A stretch of 64,000 nt of DNA from Promicromonospora soli (GCF_014653785.1 NZ_BNAS01000002.1:470807-534806), one strand, 5' to 3'. Numbered from the stretch's first letter, positions 8,196-16,950 are shown. The notes: generated by a model from the sequence alone, not told the origin. Made by a program: numbers and translations.

Positions 8196-10520
8196 GTGAC
8201 CGCCGTTGAGCTGAAGCACCCGGTCGGCGAGGTCGAGCTCACCGTGTCGGGGATGACCTGCGCATCGTGCGTGGCCCGGGTCGAACGCAAGCTCAACCGG
8301 CTCGACGGCGTCACGGCGACCGTGAACCTGCCCCTGGAGTCGGCGCACGTGGTGCTCTCGGCGGAGGTCACCGACCAGGACCTGGTCGGCGCCGTCGAGT
8401 CCGCCGGGTACGGGGCGCGCGTGACGCGGCGTCGGGCGACGAACGGGGCCGGGGAGCCCCGGGCCGACGGCGAGGGCGGCGGGGCGCATGAGCCCGGCGC
8501 TGAGTACCGCGGCGAGGACCTGCTCCGCCGGCTGCGGATCTCGGCAGCGCTGACCGTCCCGGTGCTCGTGCTGTCGATGGTCCCGGCACTGTCGTTCCCC
8601 GGCAGCGAATGGGTGGTCGCAGCGCTCGCGCTGCCCGTCGTGGCGTGGGGCGCCTGGCCGTTCCACACCGCCGCCGCGCGGGCGGCCCGCCACGCGAGCT
8701 CCACGATGGACACGCTGGTGTCGATCGGCGTGATCGCGGCGACCCTGTGGTCGCTCTGGGTCCTGGTCGCCGACACGCTCCGGCCCGCGGAGGCCGACAT
8801 GGGCCCCGGCCTGTACTTCGAGGTCGGCGCCGTGGTCACCACGTTCCTCCTGGCCGGCCGGTACGCCGAGCACCGGTCCCGGCGCCGCGCGGGCGACGCC
8901 CTGCGCGCGCTCCTCAGCCTGGGCGCCAAGGACGCCGAGCGCGTAGCCCTGGGCCCGGACGGCGCGCCCCTGCGGCTGCCGGACGGCGGCTGGCGGACGG
9001 CCGCCGTTCCCGTCGCCGCCCTGCGGGTCGGCGACGTGTTCGCGGTGCGTCCCGGTGGGACGGTCGCCACGGACGGGACCGTGGTGGAGGGCAGCTCCGC
9101 CCTCGACACCTCCCTGGTCACCGGCGAGCCGGTGCCCGTGGACGTCACATCGGGCGACGACGTCGTGGGCGGCACGGTGAGCACGTCCGGCCACCTGCTG
9201 GTGCGCGCCACCCGCGTGGGCGAGGACACGATGCTGGCCCGGATCGGGCGGCTCGTGGCCCAGGCGCAGACGGGCAAGGCCCCCGTGGCGCGGCTCGCGG
9301 ACCGCATCTCCGCGGTGTTCGTGCCCGTGGTGCTGGCGCTGGCCGTGCTCACGCTGGCGGGCTGGCTGGCCCTGACCGGCGACGCCGAGGCGGCGTTCAC
9401 CGCCGCCGTCGCCGTCCTGATCATCGCGTGCCCCTGCGCGCTCGGCCTGGCCACGCCCACGGCGATCCTGGTCGGCACCGGCCGCGGTGCCCAGCTCGGC
9501 GTGCTGATCCGCGGGCCGGAGATCCTGGAGAGCACGCGCCGCGTGGACACCGTGGTGCTCGACAAGACCGGCACGGTCACCGAGGGTCGCATGCGGGTGG
9601 TCGACGTGTGGGGCGCCCCCGAGGTGCTGCGGTACGCGGCCGCCGTCGAGTCGCTCAGCGAGCATCCGATCGCGCAGGCGATCGCCGCGGCAGGACAGGC
9701 CGCGCCCGACCAGGACACGGAACCGCCCCTCGAGGTCACGGGCTTCACCGCGCACGCCGGCGGTGGCGTCGAGGGCCTGGTCCGGAGCGCGCACGCCGGC
9801 CTGGCCCCGGGCGGCGCGCTGAACACCCGCCGCGTGCTGGTGGGCCGCCCTGACTGGCTCGCCCAGCAGGGGGTGACGGTCCCGGACGAGGTGCGCTCCG
9901 CCGTCGGGCAGCAGGAGCAGGCCGGGGCAACCGCTGTGGCCGTGGCGTGGAACGGCACGGCGGGCGGGGTGATCGCGCTGCGCGACCCGGCCAAGCCGAC
10001 GTCGGCGCGGGCCGTGGCGGAGCTCCGGGAGCTGGGCCTGCGGCCCTACCTGCTGACGGGTGACTCCGCGGGTGCCGCCCGCGTGGCCGCCCGCGCCGTG
10101 GGCATCCCCGACGCGGACGTGATCGCCCGCGTGCTGCCCGCCGACAAGGCCGCGGTTGTGGCCCGGCTCCAGGCCGAGGGCCGCACGGTGGCGATGGTGG
10201 GCGACGGCGTGAACGACGCCGCCGCGCTCGCCACTGCCGACCTCGGCCTCGCGATGGGCACCGGAACCGACGTCGCCATCGAGGCGAGCGACATCACCCT
10301 GGTCCGCGGCGACCTGCGTGCCGCCGCGAGCGCCGTACGCCTGTCCCGGAAGACTCTGCGGATCATCAAGCAGAACCTGTTCTGGGCGTTCGCGTACAAC
10401 GTCGCGGCGATCCCGCTGGCGGCGGCCGGCCTGCTCAGCCCGATGATCGCGGGCGGCGCGATGGCGGCGAGCTCGGTCCTGGTGGTCACGAACTCCCTCC
10501 GCCTGCGCCGCGCCCAGTGA
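8196..10520 (+). CDS. copA: Cu(I)-exporting P1B-type ATPase
   Basis: A 774-residue copper efflux pump of the inner membrane. Domains in order are an N-terminal HMA domain with MTCASC (residues 20-25), transmembrane helices A-B and 1-2, the actuator motif TGEPVP, the transmembrane metal site CPC (residues 412-414, in IACPCALGLATP), the phosphorylation motif DKTGT (Asp456), the SEHP motif of P1B pumps, and GDGVND. The cytosolic tail is short. GTG 8196 follows copZ by 29 nt without a clear Shine-Dalgarno sequence. Just upstream is a direct repeat (GCCCAGAAC, 8170 and 8187). Palindromic repeat A copy 1 follows the stop. Confidence 0.95.
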   Translation: MTAVELKHPVGEVELTVSGMTCASCVARVERKLNRLDGVTATVNLPLESAHVVLSAEVTDQDLVGAVESAGYGARVTRRRATNGAGEPRADGEGGGAHEPGAEYRGEDLLRRLRISAALTVPVLVLSMVPALSFPGSEWVVAALALPVVAWGAWPFHTAAARAARHASSTMDTLVSIGVIAATLWSLWVLVADTLRPAEADMGPGLYFEVGAVVTTFLLAGRYAEHRSRRRAGDALRALLSLGAKDAERVALGPDGAPLRLPDGGWRTAAVPVAALRVGDVFAVRPGGTVATDGTVVEGSSALDTSLVTGEPVPVDVTSGDDVVGGTVSTSGHLLVRATRVGEDTMLARIGRLVAQAQTGKAPVARLADRISAVFVPVVLALAVLTLAGWLALTGDAEAAFTAAVAVLIIACPCALGLATPTAILVGTGRGAQLGVLIRGPEILESTRRVDTVVLDKTGTVTEGRMRVVDVWGAPEVLRYAAAVESLSEHPIAQAIAAAGQAAPDQDTEPPLEVTGFTAHAGGGVEGLVRSAHAGLAPGGALNTRRVLVGRPDWLAQQGVTVPDEVRSAVGQQEQAGATAVAVAWNGTAGGVIALRDPAKPTSARAVAELRELGLRPYLLTGDSAGAARVAARAVGIPDADVIARVLPADKAAVVARLQAEGRTVAMVGDGVNDAAALATADLGLAMGTGTDVAIEASDITLVRGDLRAAASAVRLSRKTLRIIKQNLFWAFAYNVAAIPLAAAGLLSPMIAGGAMAASSVLVVTNSLRLRRAQ

Positions 10521-10532
10521 CCACCGCTCTTT

Positions 10533-10593
10533 GTTGTGGGCGCGATCGTTGCGCCTAAAACGGGCGCGTAGTCGCAACGATCACGCCCACAAC
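10533..10593. repeat. Palindromic repeat A, copy 1 (between convergent genes)
   Basis: This 61-bp element has left arm GTTGTGGGCGCGATCGTTGC and right arm GCAACGATCACGCCCACAAC around CCTAAAACGGGC. Copies occur at 22318-22378 and 49335-49395; the latter in inverted orientation matches this one at 57 of 61 positions, including the loop. It lies 12 bp after the copA stop and 11 bp from the stop of the convergent ABC permease gene, so a bidirectional terminator role is likely. Confidence 0.93.
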
Positions 10594-10604
10594 CAAGGAG
10601 CGGG

Positions 10605-11441
10605 TCAGCGGAAGCGGCGGCCCTCGTCGTTCCGGTAGGACAGCACCGCCAGCACGACGAACAACAGGGTCCAACCGGCCAGGACCGGGAGCGCCAGGGG
10701 GTAGGCCTCGACGCCCGTTACGGCCTGGACCAGCAGGTCGCGGCCGGCGCGGGTGGGCGTGGCCTGCGAGATCGCGTCGAGCCAGTCCGGGAACAGCTGG
10801 GGCGGCAGGAACAGCCCGCCTGCGAAGGCCAACGGGAACAGGATGATCTGCACCACGGGCAGCGCCGCCTTGGCCGACAGTGAGTACCCGACAGCCATGC
10901 CGAGCAGCACGAACGGCACGGACACCGCCAGGATGGTCCCGATCCCGGCGAGCAGCTGCCCCGGGGTCACGGTGGCCGCCGTGAACAGCCAGCCGATGAT
11001 GATCAGCGGCACCAGGCCGAACAGCGAGAAGATCCCGCCGTTCAGCACGCGCGCCACCATCTGCGGGCCGGGCCCGGCGGGCAGCGACCGCAGGAACGGG
11101 TAGAACGGCAGCTGCCGGTCCTCGGCCACGCCCAGCCCGTAGGTGAAGAGGCTGGCCGAGCACACGGCGAACAGCCCGAGGGCGGCGACGGCGGTCGTCG
11201 CGAACAGGGGGTTGCCCGCGACCGCCGTCTGCGGCACGACGAAGAAGAACATGGACAGCGACGGGAACAGCACGTTCCCGAGCACCGCTATGGGGATCCG
11301 GACCGTCTCCAGGAACTGGTACTTGAGGTGCAGCCATGCCAGCGCCCAGAACGGCTGGGTGCCCGACGTCGCCCCACCCCACGAAGCGTCCTCGCTTCGC
11401 TGCGGGTCTTCGCGGGGGTTCGAGCTGGTCGTTGCGCTCAT
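10605..11441 (-). CDS. ABC-2 type transporter permease
   Basis: A 278-residue integral membrane protein with about six predicted helices, for example IPIAVLGNVLFPSLSMFFFV, LFGLVPLIIIGWLF and VLAGWTLLFVVLAVLSY. The ABC-2 type segment FPLAFAGGLFLPPQLFPDWL precedes the last helices, as in DrrB/YadH-type permeases. It overlaps the ATPase gene by 4 nt and is the last gene of a four-gene minus-strand operon. The substrate is unknown; such pairs export drugs, lipids or polysaccharide precursors. Confidence 0.88.
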   Translation of the reverse strand: MSATTSSNPREDPQRSEDASWGGATSGTQPFWALAWLHLKYQFLETVRIPIAVLGNVLFPSLSMFFFVVPQTAVAGNPLFATTAVAALGLFAVCSASLFTYGLGVAEDRQLPFYPFLRSLPAGPGPQMVARVLNGGIFSLFGLVPLIIIGWLFTAATVTPGQLLAGIGTILAVSVPFVLLGMAVGYSLSAKAALPVVQIILFPLAFAGGLFLPPQLFPDWLDAISQATPTRAGRDLLVQAVTGVEAYPLALPVLAGWTLLFVVLAVLSYRNDEGRRFR

Positions 11442-12286
11442 CGCAGTGTTCCTTCCGTAGCCTCGTGCCCGACGAGCTGCCCGAACGCCTCCTCCAGGGA
11501 TGCCCCGCGGATCTCCAGGTCGCGGAACTCGGTGCCGGAGGTGACCAGGTCGCGCACGAAGGCGTCCGAGTCGGCGACGAGGTGCTCCTGCCGCACCCCC
11601 GCGGCGTCGGTCAGCTGCACCCGGCGCGCGCCCACCCGGCTGAGGATGGTGCCGAGGGAGTCGTCCGCGAGCACGGCCCCGTGGTCGATCACGACCACGC
11701 GCTCGGCGAGCGCCTGCACCTCCTCCAGGTAGTGCGAGGTGAGCAGGACCGTGCCCCCGCCGGCGTGATACTCGCGGATGGCGTCCCAGAGCGCGGTGCG
11801 GCCGGACACGTCGAGCCCGGTGGTGGGCTCGTCGAGCAGCACCACGCCCGGCCGGCCCACCAGCGACATCGCGACGGCGAGCCGTCGCTTCTGCCCGCCG
11901 GACAGCGAACCGGTCTGGCGCTTGCCCAGGTCGGTGAGCCCGAACTGCTCCAGCAGCTCGGCCGTCGGCACGGGGTCGGGATAGTGGCCGCCCACGAAGT
12001 CGACCACCTCACGCACCCGCAGGGTTGCGGGTAGGCCCGTCTCCTGCGGGGTCAGACCGAGCACCGTGCGCGCCCGGGCATCCCGGGGGTCACGGCCGTG
12101 CAGGCGCACCACGCCGGCGTCGGGCCGTCGCTGGCCGCTGACCAGCGAGAGCAGCGTGGACTTGCCGGCCCCGTTGGGGCCGAGCAGGCCCACCAGCTCG
12201 CCGTGCCCCACCTCCAGCGAGACATCGTCGAGGGCGACGACGTCGCCGAAGCGCCGGGTCACCCCCCTGACCTCTACCGCACTCAT
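11438..12286 (-). CDS. ABC transporter ATP-binding protein (drug-exporter type)
   Basis: A 282-residue nucleotide-binding subunit. Walker A is GPNGAGKST, the Q-loop lies at LTPQETGLP, the signature is SLSGGQKRR, Walker B with catalytic Glu is VVLLDEPTTGLD, and the switch His is in LLTSHYLEEVQ. The C-terminal domain ends SLEEAFGQLVGHEA, as in DrrA/CcmA-type exporters. It overlaps both neighbours by 4 nt, which implies a stoichiometric complex with the permease at 10605-11441. Confidence 0.92.
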   Translation of the reverse strand: MSAVEVRGVTRRFGDVVALDDVSLEVGHGELVGLLGPNGAGKSTLLSLVSGQRRPDAGVVRLHGRDPRDARARTVLGLTPQETGLPATLRVREVVDFVGGHYPDPVPTAELLEQFGLTDLGKRQTGSLSGGQKRRLAVAMSLVGRPGVVLLDEPTTGLDVSGRTALWDAIREYHAGGGTVLLTSHYLEEVQALAERVVVIDHGAVLADDSLGTILSRVGARRVQLTDAAGVRQEHLVADSDAFVRDLVTSGTEFRDLEIRGASLEEAFGQLVGHEATEGTLR

Positions 12287-12585
12287 CCCTGTGCTCCCTT
12301 CAGAAGGTCCATCAGTGCCGCCTGGTAGTCCGCGAACGCGGCGCGGCCGGTGTCGGTGAGAGCCAGGTAGGTCGCAGGCATCCTGCCCTCGTGTGTCTTG
12401 GTGACCCGTACGTACCCGGCGTCCTCCAGCTTGCGCAGGTGGGTCGACAGGTTTCCGGCGGTCATGTCGAGCAGCTTCCGCAGCTTGGGGAAGGCCACCT
12501 CGTCGCCGCGGCCCAGGGCCGCGAGCGAGGCCACGACGCGCAGGCGGGCGGGGGCGTGGATCACGGGGTCGAGACCGTCAGGCAC
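12283..12585 (-). CDS. Winged-helix transcriptional regulator (ArsR/PadR-like)
   Basis: A 100-residue DNA-binding protein. The helix-turn-helix and wing read LRKLLDMTAGNLSTHLRKLEDAGYV and VTKTHEGRMPATYLALTDTGRAAF, matching the short winged-helix regulators often placed next to ABC exporters. GTG 12585 is chosen because GGAGGGCGG lies 6 nt upstream; this start overlaps the preceding gene by 8 nt. An upstream-extended frame is open but is antisense-like sequence. The palindrome at 13305-13327 in front of the operon is its probable operator. Confidence 0.88.
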   Translation of the reverse strand: MPDGLDPVIHAPARLRVVASLAALGRGDEVAFPKLRKLLDMTAGNLSTHLRKLEDAGYVRVTKTHEGRMPATYLALTDTGRAAFADYQAALMDLLKGAQG

Positions 12586-13285
12586 CCCGCCCACCGCCCT
12601 CCGTCCTCTGCGCGGGCCCGGGTGATCGACGCCGGGTGCGGATAACCTGCTCCACCGCGACCATGGCCAGGAAGCCGCCACCGCCGGCGACGGCCATCAC
12701 CAGGTACGTGTTCGGCATCCCCACCAACGCGGCGAGCACCGCCGTGACCAGCATCCACGCCCCGATGGCGAACATGCGGACCTCCTCGAAGAGCAGACCG
12801 CCCGCGATGTACATGAGGCCGACGATCAGGCACGCGAAGCCGTTCGCGGCGATCGCCTGGACCTCGGTCGACGCGCCCGCGTCGCCCATGGCGCCCAGCA
12901 TGACGGCGTAGGCCGTGAACGCGAGGAACCAGGTCCACCCGTACATCGCGCCGACCCGGGCGCTCGCGCCACGCAGGCCCGCGGTCTTGGTCACGCTGTG
13001 CACCACGGTGAACGCCACGGCGCCGACGATGCAGCCGGCGAGCACCCAGCCGGCCCAGACCTCCGGGGATCCCGTGTCGCGGGCCGTGATCCACATGGCC
13101 AGGTACCCGATCAGCCAGGCGAGGCCCCACGCGCCGAACAGCAGGCGGCCGTCGGGTTCGGTGGCGTCCCGGGCCGCCTCCTGCTGCTGCTGGATCATGC
13201 GCAGGGTCTCGGCGGGATCGAGGCCCGCGGGGTCGCCGGGTTGCGCCGGATCCGCTCCGCTGCCCGACGTCGGTTCGCTTGTCAT
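12578..13285 (-). CDS. Polytopic membrane protein of unknown function, first gene of ABC operon
   Basis: A 235-residue protein starting at ATG 13285 with GAGGTGAGG 6 nt upstream. The cytosolic N-terminus is Gly/Pro/Gln-rich (LRMIQQQQEAARDATEPDG), followed by about six hydrophobic segments, including GLAWLIGYLAMWITA, FLAFTAYAVMLGAM and MLVTAVLAALVGMPNTYLVM. It ends with basic residues. Similar membrane proteins accompany winged-helix/ABC modules in actinobacteria, but no function is known. It may sense the signal or partner with the exporter; that is inference. Confidence 0.75.
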   Translation of the reverse strand: MTSEPTSGSGADPAQPGDPAGLDPAETLRMIQQQQEAARDATEPDGRLLFGAWGLAWLIGYLAMWITARDTGSPEVWAGWVLAGCIVGAVAFTVVHSVTKTAGLRGASARVGAMYGWTWFLAFTAYAVMLGAMGDAGASTEVQAIAANGFACLIVGLMYIAGGLLFEEVRMFAIGAWMLVTAVLAALVGMPNTYLVMAVAGGGGFLAMVAVEQVIRTRRRSPGPAQRTEGGGRGA

Positions 13286-13304
13286 GGTGCACCTCACCTC
13301 TCAA

Positions 13305-13327
13305 ACTGGTTTGCACTGCAAACCAGT
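13305..13327. promoter_or_regulatory. Perfect palindromic operator in front of the ABC operon
   Basis: ACTGGTTTGCA-C-TGCAAACCAGT is an 11-1-11 perfect palindrome 20 bp upstream of the operon's first ATG (13285). The size and AT-rich half-site suit a homodimeric winged-helix repressor, most simply the one encoded at 12283-12585. Autoregulation is inferred. Confidence 0.8.
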
Positions 13328-13377
13328 CTCCACTGCGGCATGGCTGGAGCGCAAGAGGTTTCCGCGCGCCACTGCCC

Positions 13378-13887
13378 TCAGGCAGAAGCAAGGAGAGCGA
13401 GGTCCTCCGTGGGCGCCAACGCTCGAGCGCGCAGGATGTGCGAGGCGGCGGCCAGCAGGCGTGCGTTCGCATCGTGCGGCTGGACGACCACGCCGAGCTT
13501 CTCGGCGAACCAGTCCGACACCGCAGCCCACGAGTAGAGAGATGCATTGCCGGCGCCGACGGCGGCCGGGAATCCACCTGGCCCACGACGCCCAGCCGCA
13601 AGGAGCCTGACTGACTCGTGAGTTCGTCCCGAGCGTTCGGCGATCTGGCCGAGCGTAAGCAGGTCCTCCTCCTCGATCGCCACCGGGCGCAAGCCGGCAC
13701 GGACCGTGTCGTGAACGGCCGACACGATCGCATCCAGCAGTCGGGGCGCTTCCCTGGTCACGGCGATATACCCATGACCGTTCTCGGAACCCGGGGAGCA
13801 GTCGTCGAGGCCCGCCTCGAACAGCCTGTCGTAGTCGTCGTCCGACAGGTCACGGTCGAGGACCATCGTGAACTCGTACACCGGCAT
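13378..13887 (-). CDS. HTH-containing protein, putative antitoxin-like partner
   Basis: A 169-residue protein starting MPVYEFTMVL, with GAGGAGGG upstream of ATG 13887. Residues 1-75 form a mixed alpha/beta domain (LSDDDYDRLFEAGLDDCS; SAVHDTVRAGLRPVAIE) that resembles the small N-terminal domain of similar bacterial pairs. Residues about 80-110 are an HTH (LTLGQIAERSGRTHESVRLLAAG), followed by the wing-like GPGGFPAAVG and LYSWAAVSDWFAEKLGV, as in MerR-type or excisionase-type DNA binders. It begins 1 nt after the stop of the gene at 13889-14326. I infer an antitoxin-like autoregulator; the family is not one I can name. Confidence 0.62.
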   Translation of the reverse strand: MPVYEFTMVLDRDLSDDDYDRLFEAGLDDCSPGSENGHGYIAVTREAPRLLDAIVSAVHDTVRAGLRPVAIEEEDLLTLGQIAERSGRTHESVRLLAAGRRGPGGFPAAVGAGNASLYSWAAVSDWFAEKLGVVVQPHDANARLLAAASHILRARALAPTEDLALLASA

Positions 13888-13888
13888 G

Positions 13889-14326
13889 TCAGCCCTCCTC
13901 GTCGTGCAGGTGCTTCGCCACGAACCTGAGCAGGCTTCGCGCGTGGTTGTCAGCGTTCCGGGGTGTCGACCAGATCGCCTCGGTCGCATCGCACGTGGCA
14001 CATTTCAGCGCGCCCCAGCGGTGTCCCTTGTGTATCGGCACCACCTCAACGTTGTGCGGCAGCTCTCCAATCACCGCGTTTATCGCGTTCCTGGGATGGC
14101 GGCCTGCGCTGACCACCCCTATGAGCCTAACCTGGCCGTTGGAGATTTCCAACAGGTTCCGCTCAAGCAGGGTATTGAAGACGGGGCCATGCTTGCGGAC
14201 ATACAGGTGTCTCCTAGAGGTAGGCGTCATGCAGGGATAAACAGATGTCAGAACGATGGATCCGCCGTCGAACATCATCACCGTGCCATCGCTGGATGGC
14301 ATCTGTGGGAGCGTTTTGTTGCTCAT
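13889..14326 (-). CDS. Uncharacterised protein with CxxC/WSTPRN C-terminal motif, putative toxin-like partner
   Basis: A 145-residue protein not recognised as a named family. The C-terminal ~45 residues read GHRWGALKC-ATC-(8)-STPRNADNHARSLLR, a zinc-ribbon-like CxxC followed by a conserved Trp-Ser-Thr-Pro-Arg and an Asn-x-x-His-Ala helix. The N-terminal ~95 residues (TVMMFDGGSIVLTSVY; RHLYVRKHGPVFNTLLERNLLEI) are unassigned. Start ATG 14326 lacks a clear Shine-Dalgarno; ATG 14302 or nearby internal ATGs are alternatives. Base composition is visibly lower in GC than its surroundings, which suggests transfer. It is transcribed just ahead of the HTH gene, as in many toxin-first modules. Confidence 0.55.
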   Translation of the reverse strand: MSNKTLPQMPSSDGTVMMFDGGSIVLTSVYPCMTPTSRRHLYVRKHGPVFNTLLERNLLEISNGQVRLIGVVSAGRHPRNAINAVIGELPHNVEVVPIHKGHRWGALKCATCDATEAIWSTPRNADNHARSLLRFVAKHLHDEEG

Positions 14327-14437
14327 GAGCAATAGGTCGGTGACCGCGGCGGCACACCACGCGGGCTGTCCCGTTGTGCTCGCAACCCCCGGATTAAGCC
14401 TGGAGACCGCCGGCCCCCGCGCGATAGGTTCCCCCGC

Positions 14438-15931
14438 GTGACCGACGACGAGATGACGAAGAAGACCGACGCCGCGACGAACGAGCCGGGGGTGTCGAAG
14501 AAGCCCGAGCCCGCCGACGACCTCGTCACCACGCGCCACACCCTGCACACGCCGGAGGGCGACCTCTCCTACTCCGCGACGACCGGCCGGATCGTGCTGC
14601 GCGAGGAGGCCCACAAGGAGGAGAAGTACGACGGCCGCAAGCCCAAGGCCGAGGTCTCGATCACGTACTACACGCTCGACGAGGCCGACGTGACGCGCCG
14701 CCCGGTGACCTTCGCGTTCAACGGTGGACCCGGCTCGTCGTCGGTGTGGCTGCACCTGGGCCTGCTCGGCCCGCGCCGGGTCGACTCGGGCGACGTCGGC
14801 AACCTGACCGCGCCCCCGTACGGGCTGCTCGACAACCCGGAGACCCTGCTGCGCGTCTCCGACCTCGTGTTCATCGACCCCGTCTCGACGGGGTTCTCGC
14901 GCGCCACCGAGGGCGAGCAGGCCAAGCCGTTCCACGGCTTCACGGGCGACCTCGAGTCCGTCGGCGAGATCATCCGCCTGTGGACGAGCCGCCACGACCG
15001 GTGGATGAGCCCCAAGTTCCTCATCGGCGAGTCCTACGGCGGCACTCGTGGGGCAGCCCTCGCCGAGTACCTCCAGCAGCGTTTCGGCATGTTCCTCAAC
15101 GGCGTCATGCTGGTTGCTCCGGCGCTCAACCTGGAGGCCCTGTTCGACGGCGAGCACTCCAACCTGCCGCACCCGCTGTTCCTGCCGCTCTACGCCGCGA
15201 CGGCGCAGTATCACGGCCTCCTCGGCGAGCGGACGCTGGACGACGTCGTGGCCGAGGCCCGCGACTGGTCCGAGACCTACAGCTCCGTCCTGGCGCGGGG
15301 AGCGCGTGTCCCCGACGACGAGCGCGCCGCCGCCGTCACCAAGATCGCGTCCCTGACCGGGCTCAGCGAGGACTACGTCGACCGCGCGAACCTGCGCCTG
15401 GAGCACACCCGCGTCTACGCGGAGCTGCTGCGCGCGCGCCGCCTCGTCACCGGCCGCCTCGACACCCGGTTCACCGGCGCGGCGGACCACTACATCCACG
15501 AGCAGATGCCGTACGACCCGTTCCTGACGGCGACCTCCGGCCCGTACACCGCCGCGCTGCACCACTACCTGCGCGGCGAGCTCGAGTACGAGCACGACGC
15601 GATCTACGAGGTGCTGTCCCGTCAGGTGCACCCGTGGTCGTACAAGGAGTTCGAGGGCAAGGCGGTCGACGTCGCCGACAAGCTCGCGACGGCGATGATC
15701 CTCAACCCCCACCTCCAGGTGCACATCGCCATGGGGCGGTACGACGGCGGCGTCCCGGTCGAGGCCATCGAGTACAGCCTCGACCAGATGGCGATCCCGG
15801 CGTCCTACCGCGACCGCATCGAGACCCGGGTCTACCCGGCGGGCCACATGATGTACATCCACCCTGAGTCGCGGGTGGCGCAGGCGGCGGACCTGGCGGA
15901 CTTCGTCCGGCGCGCGTCCAACCGCGCCTGA
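14438..15931 (+). CDS. Peptidase S10 family, serine carboxypeptidase-like
   Basis: A 497-residue alpha/beta-hydrolase. The catalytic set is visible: oxyanion segment NGGPGSSS, nucleophile Ser in GESYGG, Asp in MGRYDGG and His in PAGHMMYIH. DLVFIDPVSTGFSRA is also typical of S10. There is no signal peptide, and the N-terminus is a charged, lysine/acid-rich tail, so a cytosolic enzyme is likely; many bacterial S10 members are cytosolic. The -10-like TAGGTT (14425-14430) lies 7 nt before GTG 14438, which suggests a leaderless mRNA. It is divergent from the lower-GC pair at 13378-14326. Confidence 0.9.
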   Translation: MTDDEMTKKTDAATNEPGVSKKPEPADDLVTTRHTLHTPEGDLSYSATTGRIVLREEAHKEEKYDGRKPKAEVSITYYTLDEADVTRRPVTFAFNGGPGSSSVWLHLGLLGPRRVDSGDVGNLTAPPYGLLDNPETLLRVSDLVFIDPVSTGFSRATEGEQAKPFHGFTGDLESVGEIIRLWTSRHDRWMSPKFLIGESYGGTRGAALAEYLQQRFGMFLNGVMLVAPALNLEALFDGEHSNLPHPLFLPLYAATAQYHGLLGERTLDDVVAEARDWSETYSSVLARGARVPDDERAAAVTKIASLTGLSEDYVDRANLRLEHTRVYAELLRARRLVTGRLDTRFTGAADHYIHEQMPYDPFLTATSGPYTAALHHYLRGELEYEHDAIYEVLSRQVHPWSYKEFEGKAVDVADKLATAMILNPHLQVHIAMGRYDGGVPVEAIEYSLDQMAIPASYRDRIETRVYPAGHMMYIHPESRVAQAADLADFVRRASNRA

Positions 15932-15938
15932 GGCCAGA

Positions 15939-15983
15939 GTGCAGCGCAGGGTGAGGGCCGAGCGAGGCACTCGCCCGGAGCGG
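15939..15983. repeat. Dispersed repeat D, copy 1
   Basis: This 45-bp stretch begins GTGCAGCGCAGGGTG and ends CGCCCGGAGCGG. It matches 28593-28640 with three substitutions and one 3-nt indel. It lies 7 nt after the S10 stop codon. Confidence 0.85.
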
Positions 15984-16063
15984 AACGTCGGTCTCAGGCG
16001 CCAACGGCATCGCCCTGAGGTCCCGCACGGCTCACGCTCAGCGGCGGCTGCTATAACGGGCGA

Positions 16064-16843
16064 GTGCTCTCCAATCGTCGCGTCGCCGCCGAGGTGTGGA
16101 TAGTGCTCGGGCTCAGCCTGGGCCAGTCCGCGGTGTACGCGCTCGTCAACATCGCGGCCCGGCTCACGGCGGGCCCGCCGCTCGCCGAGCAGACCGCCAC
16201 GCTCAACCCGAGCCAGTCCGAGCGCCCGTATCTGGACCTCGTCTACCAGCTGCTGAGCATCGGGTTCGCGCTCGTGCCGGTGGCGCTGGCGCTGTTCCTG
16301 CTCAGCGGGCAGGGCCGCAGCGCCGTCCGCAGCCTCGGCCTGGACCGGACCCGCCCTGGCCGCGACCTCGGGTGGGGCGTCGCGCTCGCCGCCGCGATCG
16401 GCATTCCCGGTCTCGCGTTCTACGCCCTCGGGCGGGCGCTGGGCATCACCGTCGAGGTGCAGGCCAGCGCCCTGGAGGCGTACTGGTGGACGGTCCCGGT
16501 GCTGCTGCTCAGCGCGTTGCAGAACGGCCTGCTGGAGGAGGTCGTCGCCGTCGGCTACCTGTACGAGCGCACGCGGGACCTCGGCTGGAGCCGGGTGAAG
16601 TTCATCGTCGCCAGCTCGCTCCTGCGCGGTTCGTACCACCTGTACCAGGGCATCGGGCCGTTCCTCGGGAACGTGGTGATGGGCGTGGTCTTCTCGTGGT
16701 TCTACACCTCGCGCAGGTTCCAGCCCGAGGGCCGGCACCGCCTGATCCCGCTGATCGTCGCGCACACGCTCCTCGACGTGGTGGCGTTCGTGGGCTACGC
16801 GCTCGTGCCCGCCGAGTGGCGCGAGGCCCTCGGCATCCGGTGA
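16064..16843 (+). CDS. CPBP family intramembrane glutamic endopeptidase-like protein
   Basis: A 259-residue polytopic membrane protein with six to eight helices. The CPBP/Rce1 motifs are present in altered form: motif 1 LLEEVVAVGYLYERT (the usual EExxxR has a later Arg), motif 2 GSYHLYQG (His of the FxxxH type) and motif 3 IVAHTLLDVVAF. These keep the key Glu-Glu and His residues expected for catalysis. -10-like TATAAC (16052-16057) is 6 nt before GTG 16064, which suggests leaderless expression. Family members process prenylated or bacteriocin-type substrates or act in immunity; the specific role here is unknown. Confidence 0.85.
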   Translation: MLSNRRVAAEVWIVLGLSLGQSAVYALVNIAARLTAGPPLAEQTATLNPSQSERPYLDLVYQLLSIGFALVPVALALFLLSGQGRSAVRSLGLDRTRPGRDLGWGVALAAAIGIPGLAFYALGRALGITVEVQASALEAYWWTVPVLLLSALQNGLLEEVVAVGYLYERTRDLGWSRVKFIVASSLLRGSYHLYQGIGPFLGNVVMGVVFSWFYTSRRFQPEGRHRLIPLIVAHTLLDVVAFVGYALVPAEWREALGIR

Positions 16844-16950
16844 GGGAGCGCGGGCGCGCGCCTGGGAGATCCCCGACCTGACCGGGGCATCCCGGGCGTC
16901 ACCCGTGGCCTTCCGGTCAAGGAAGAGCCAACCGTCCTAGACTCCCGAGT

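Noticed and set aside
8058-10577. A long minus-strand frame over copA
   Set aside because: It is the complement of a clear copper ATPase with all motifs on the plus strand; no independent protein signature is present.
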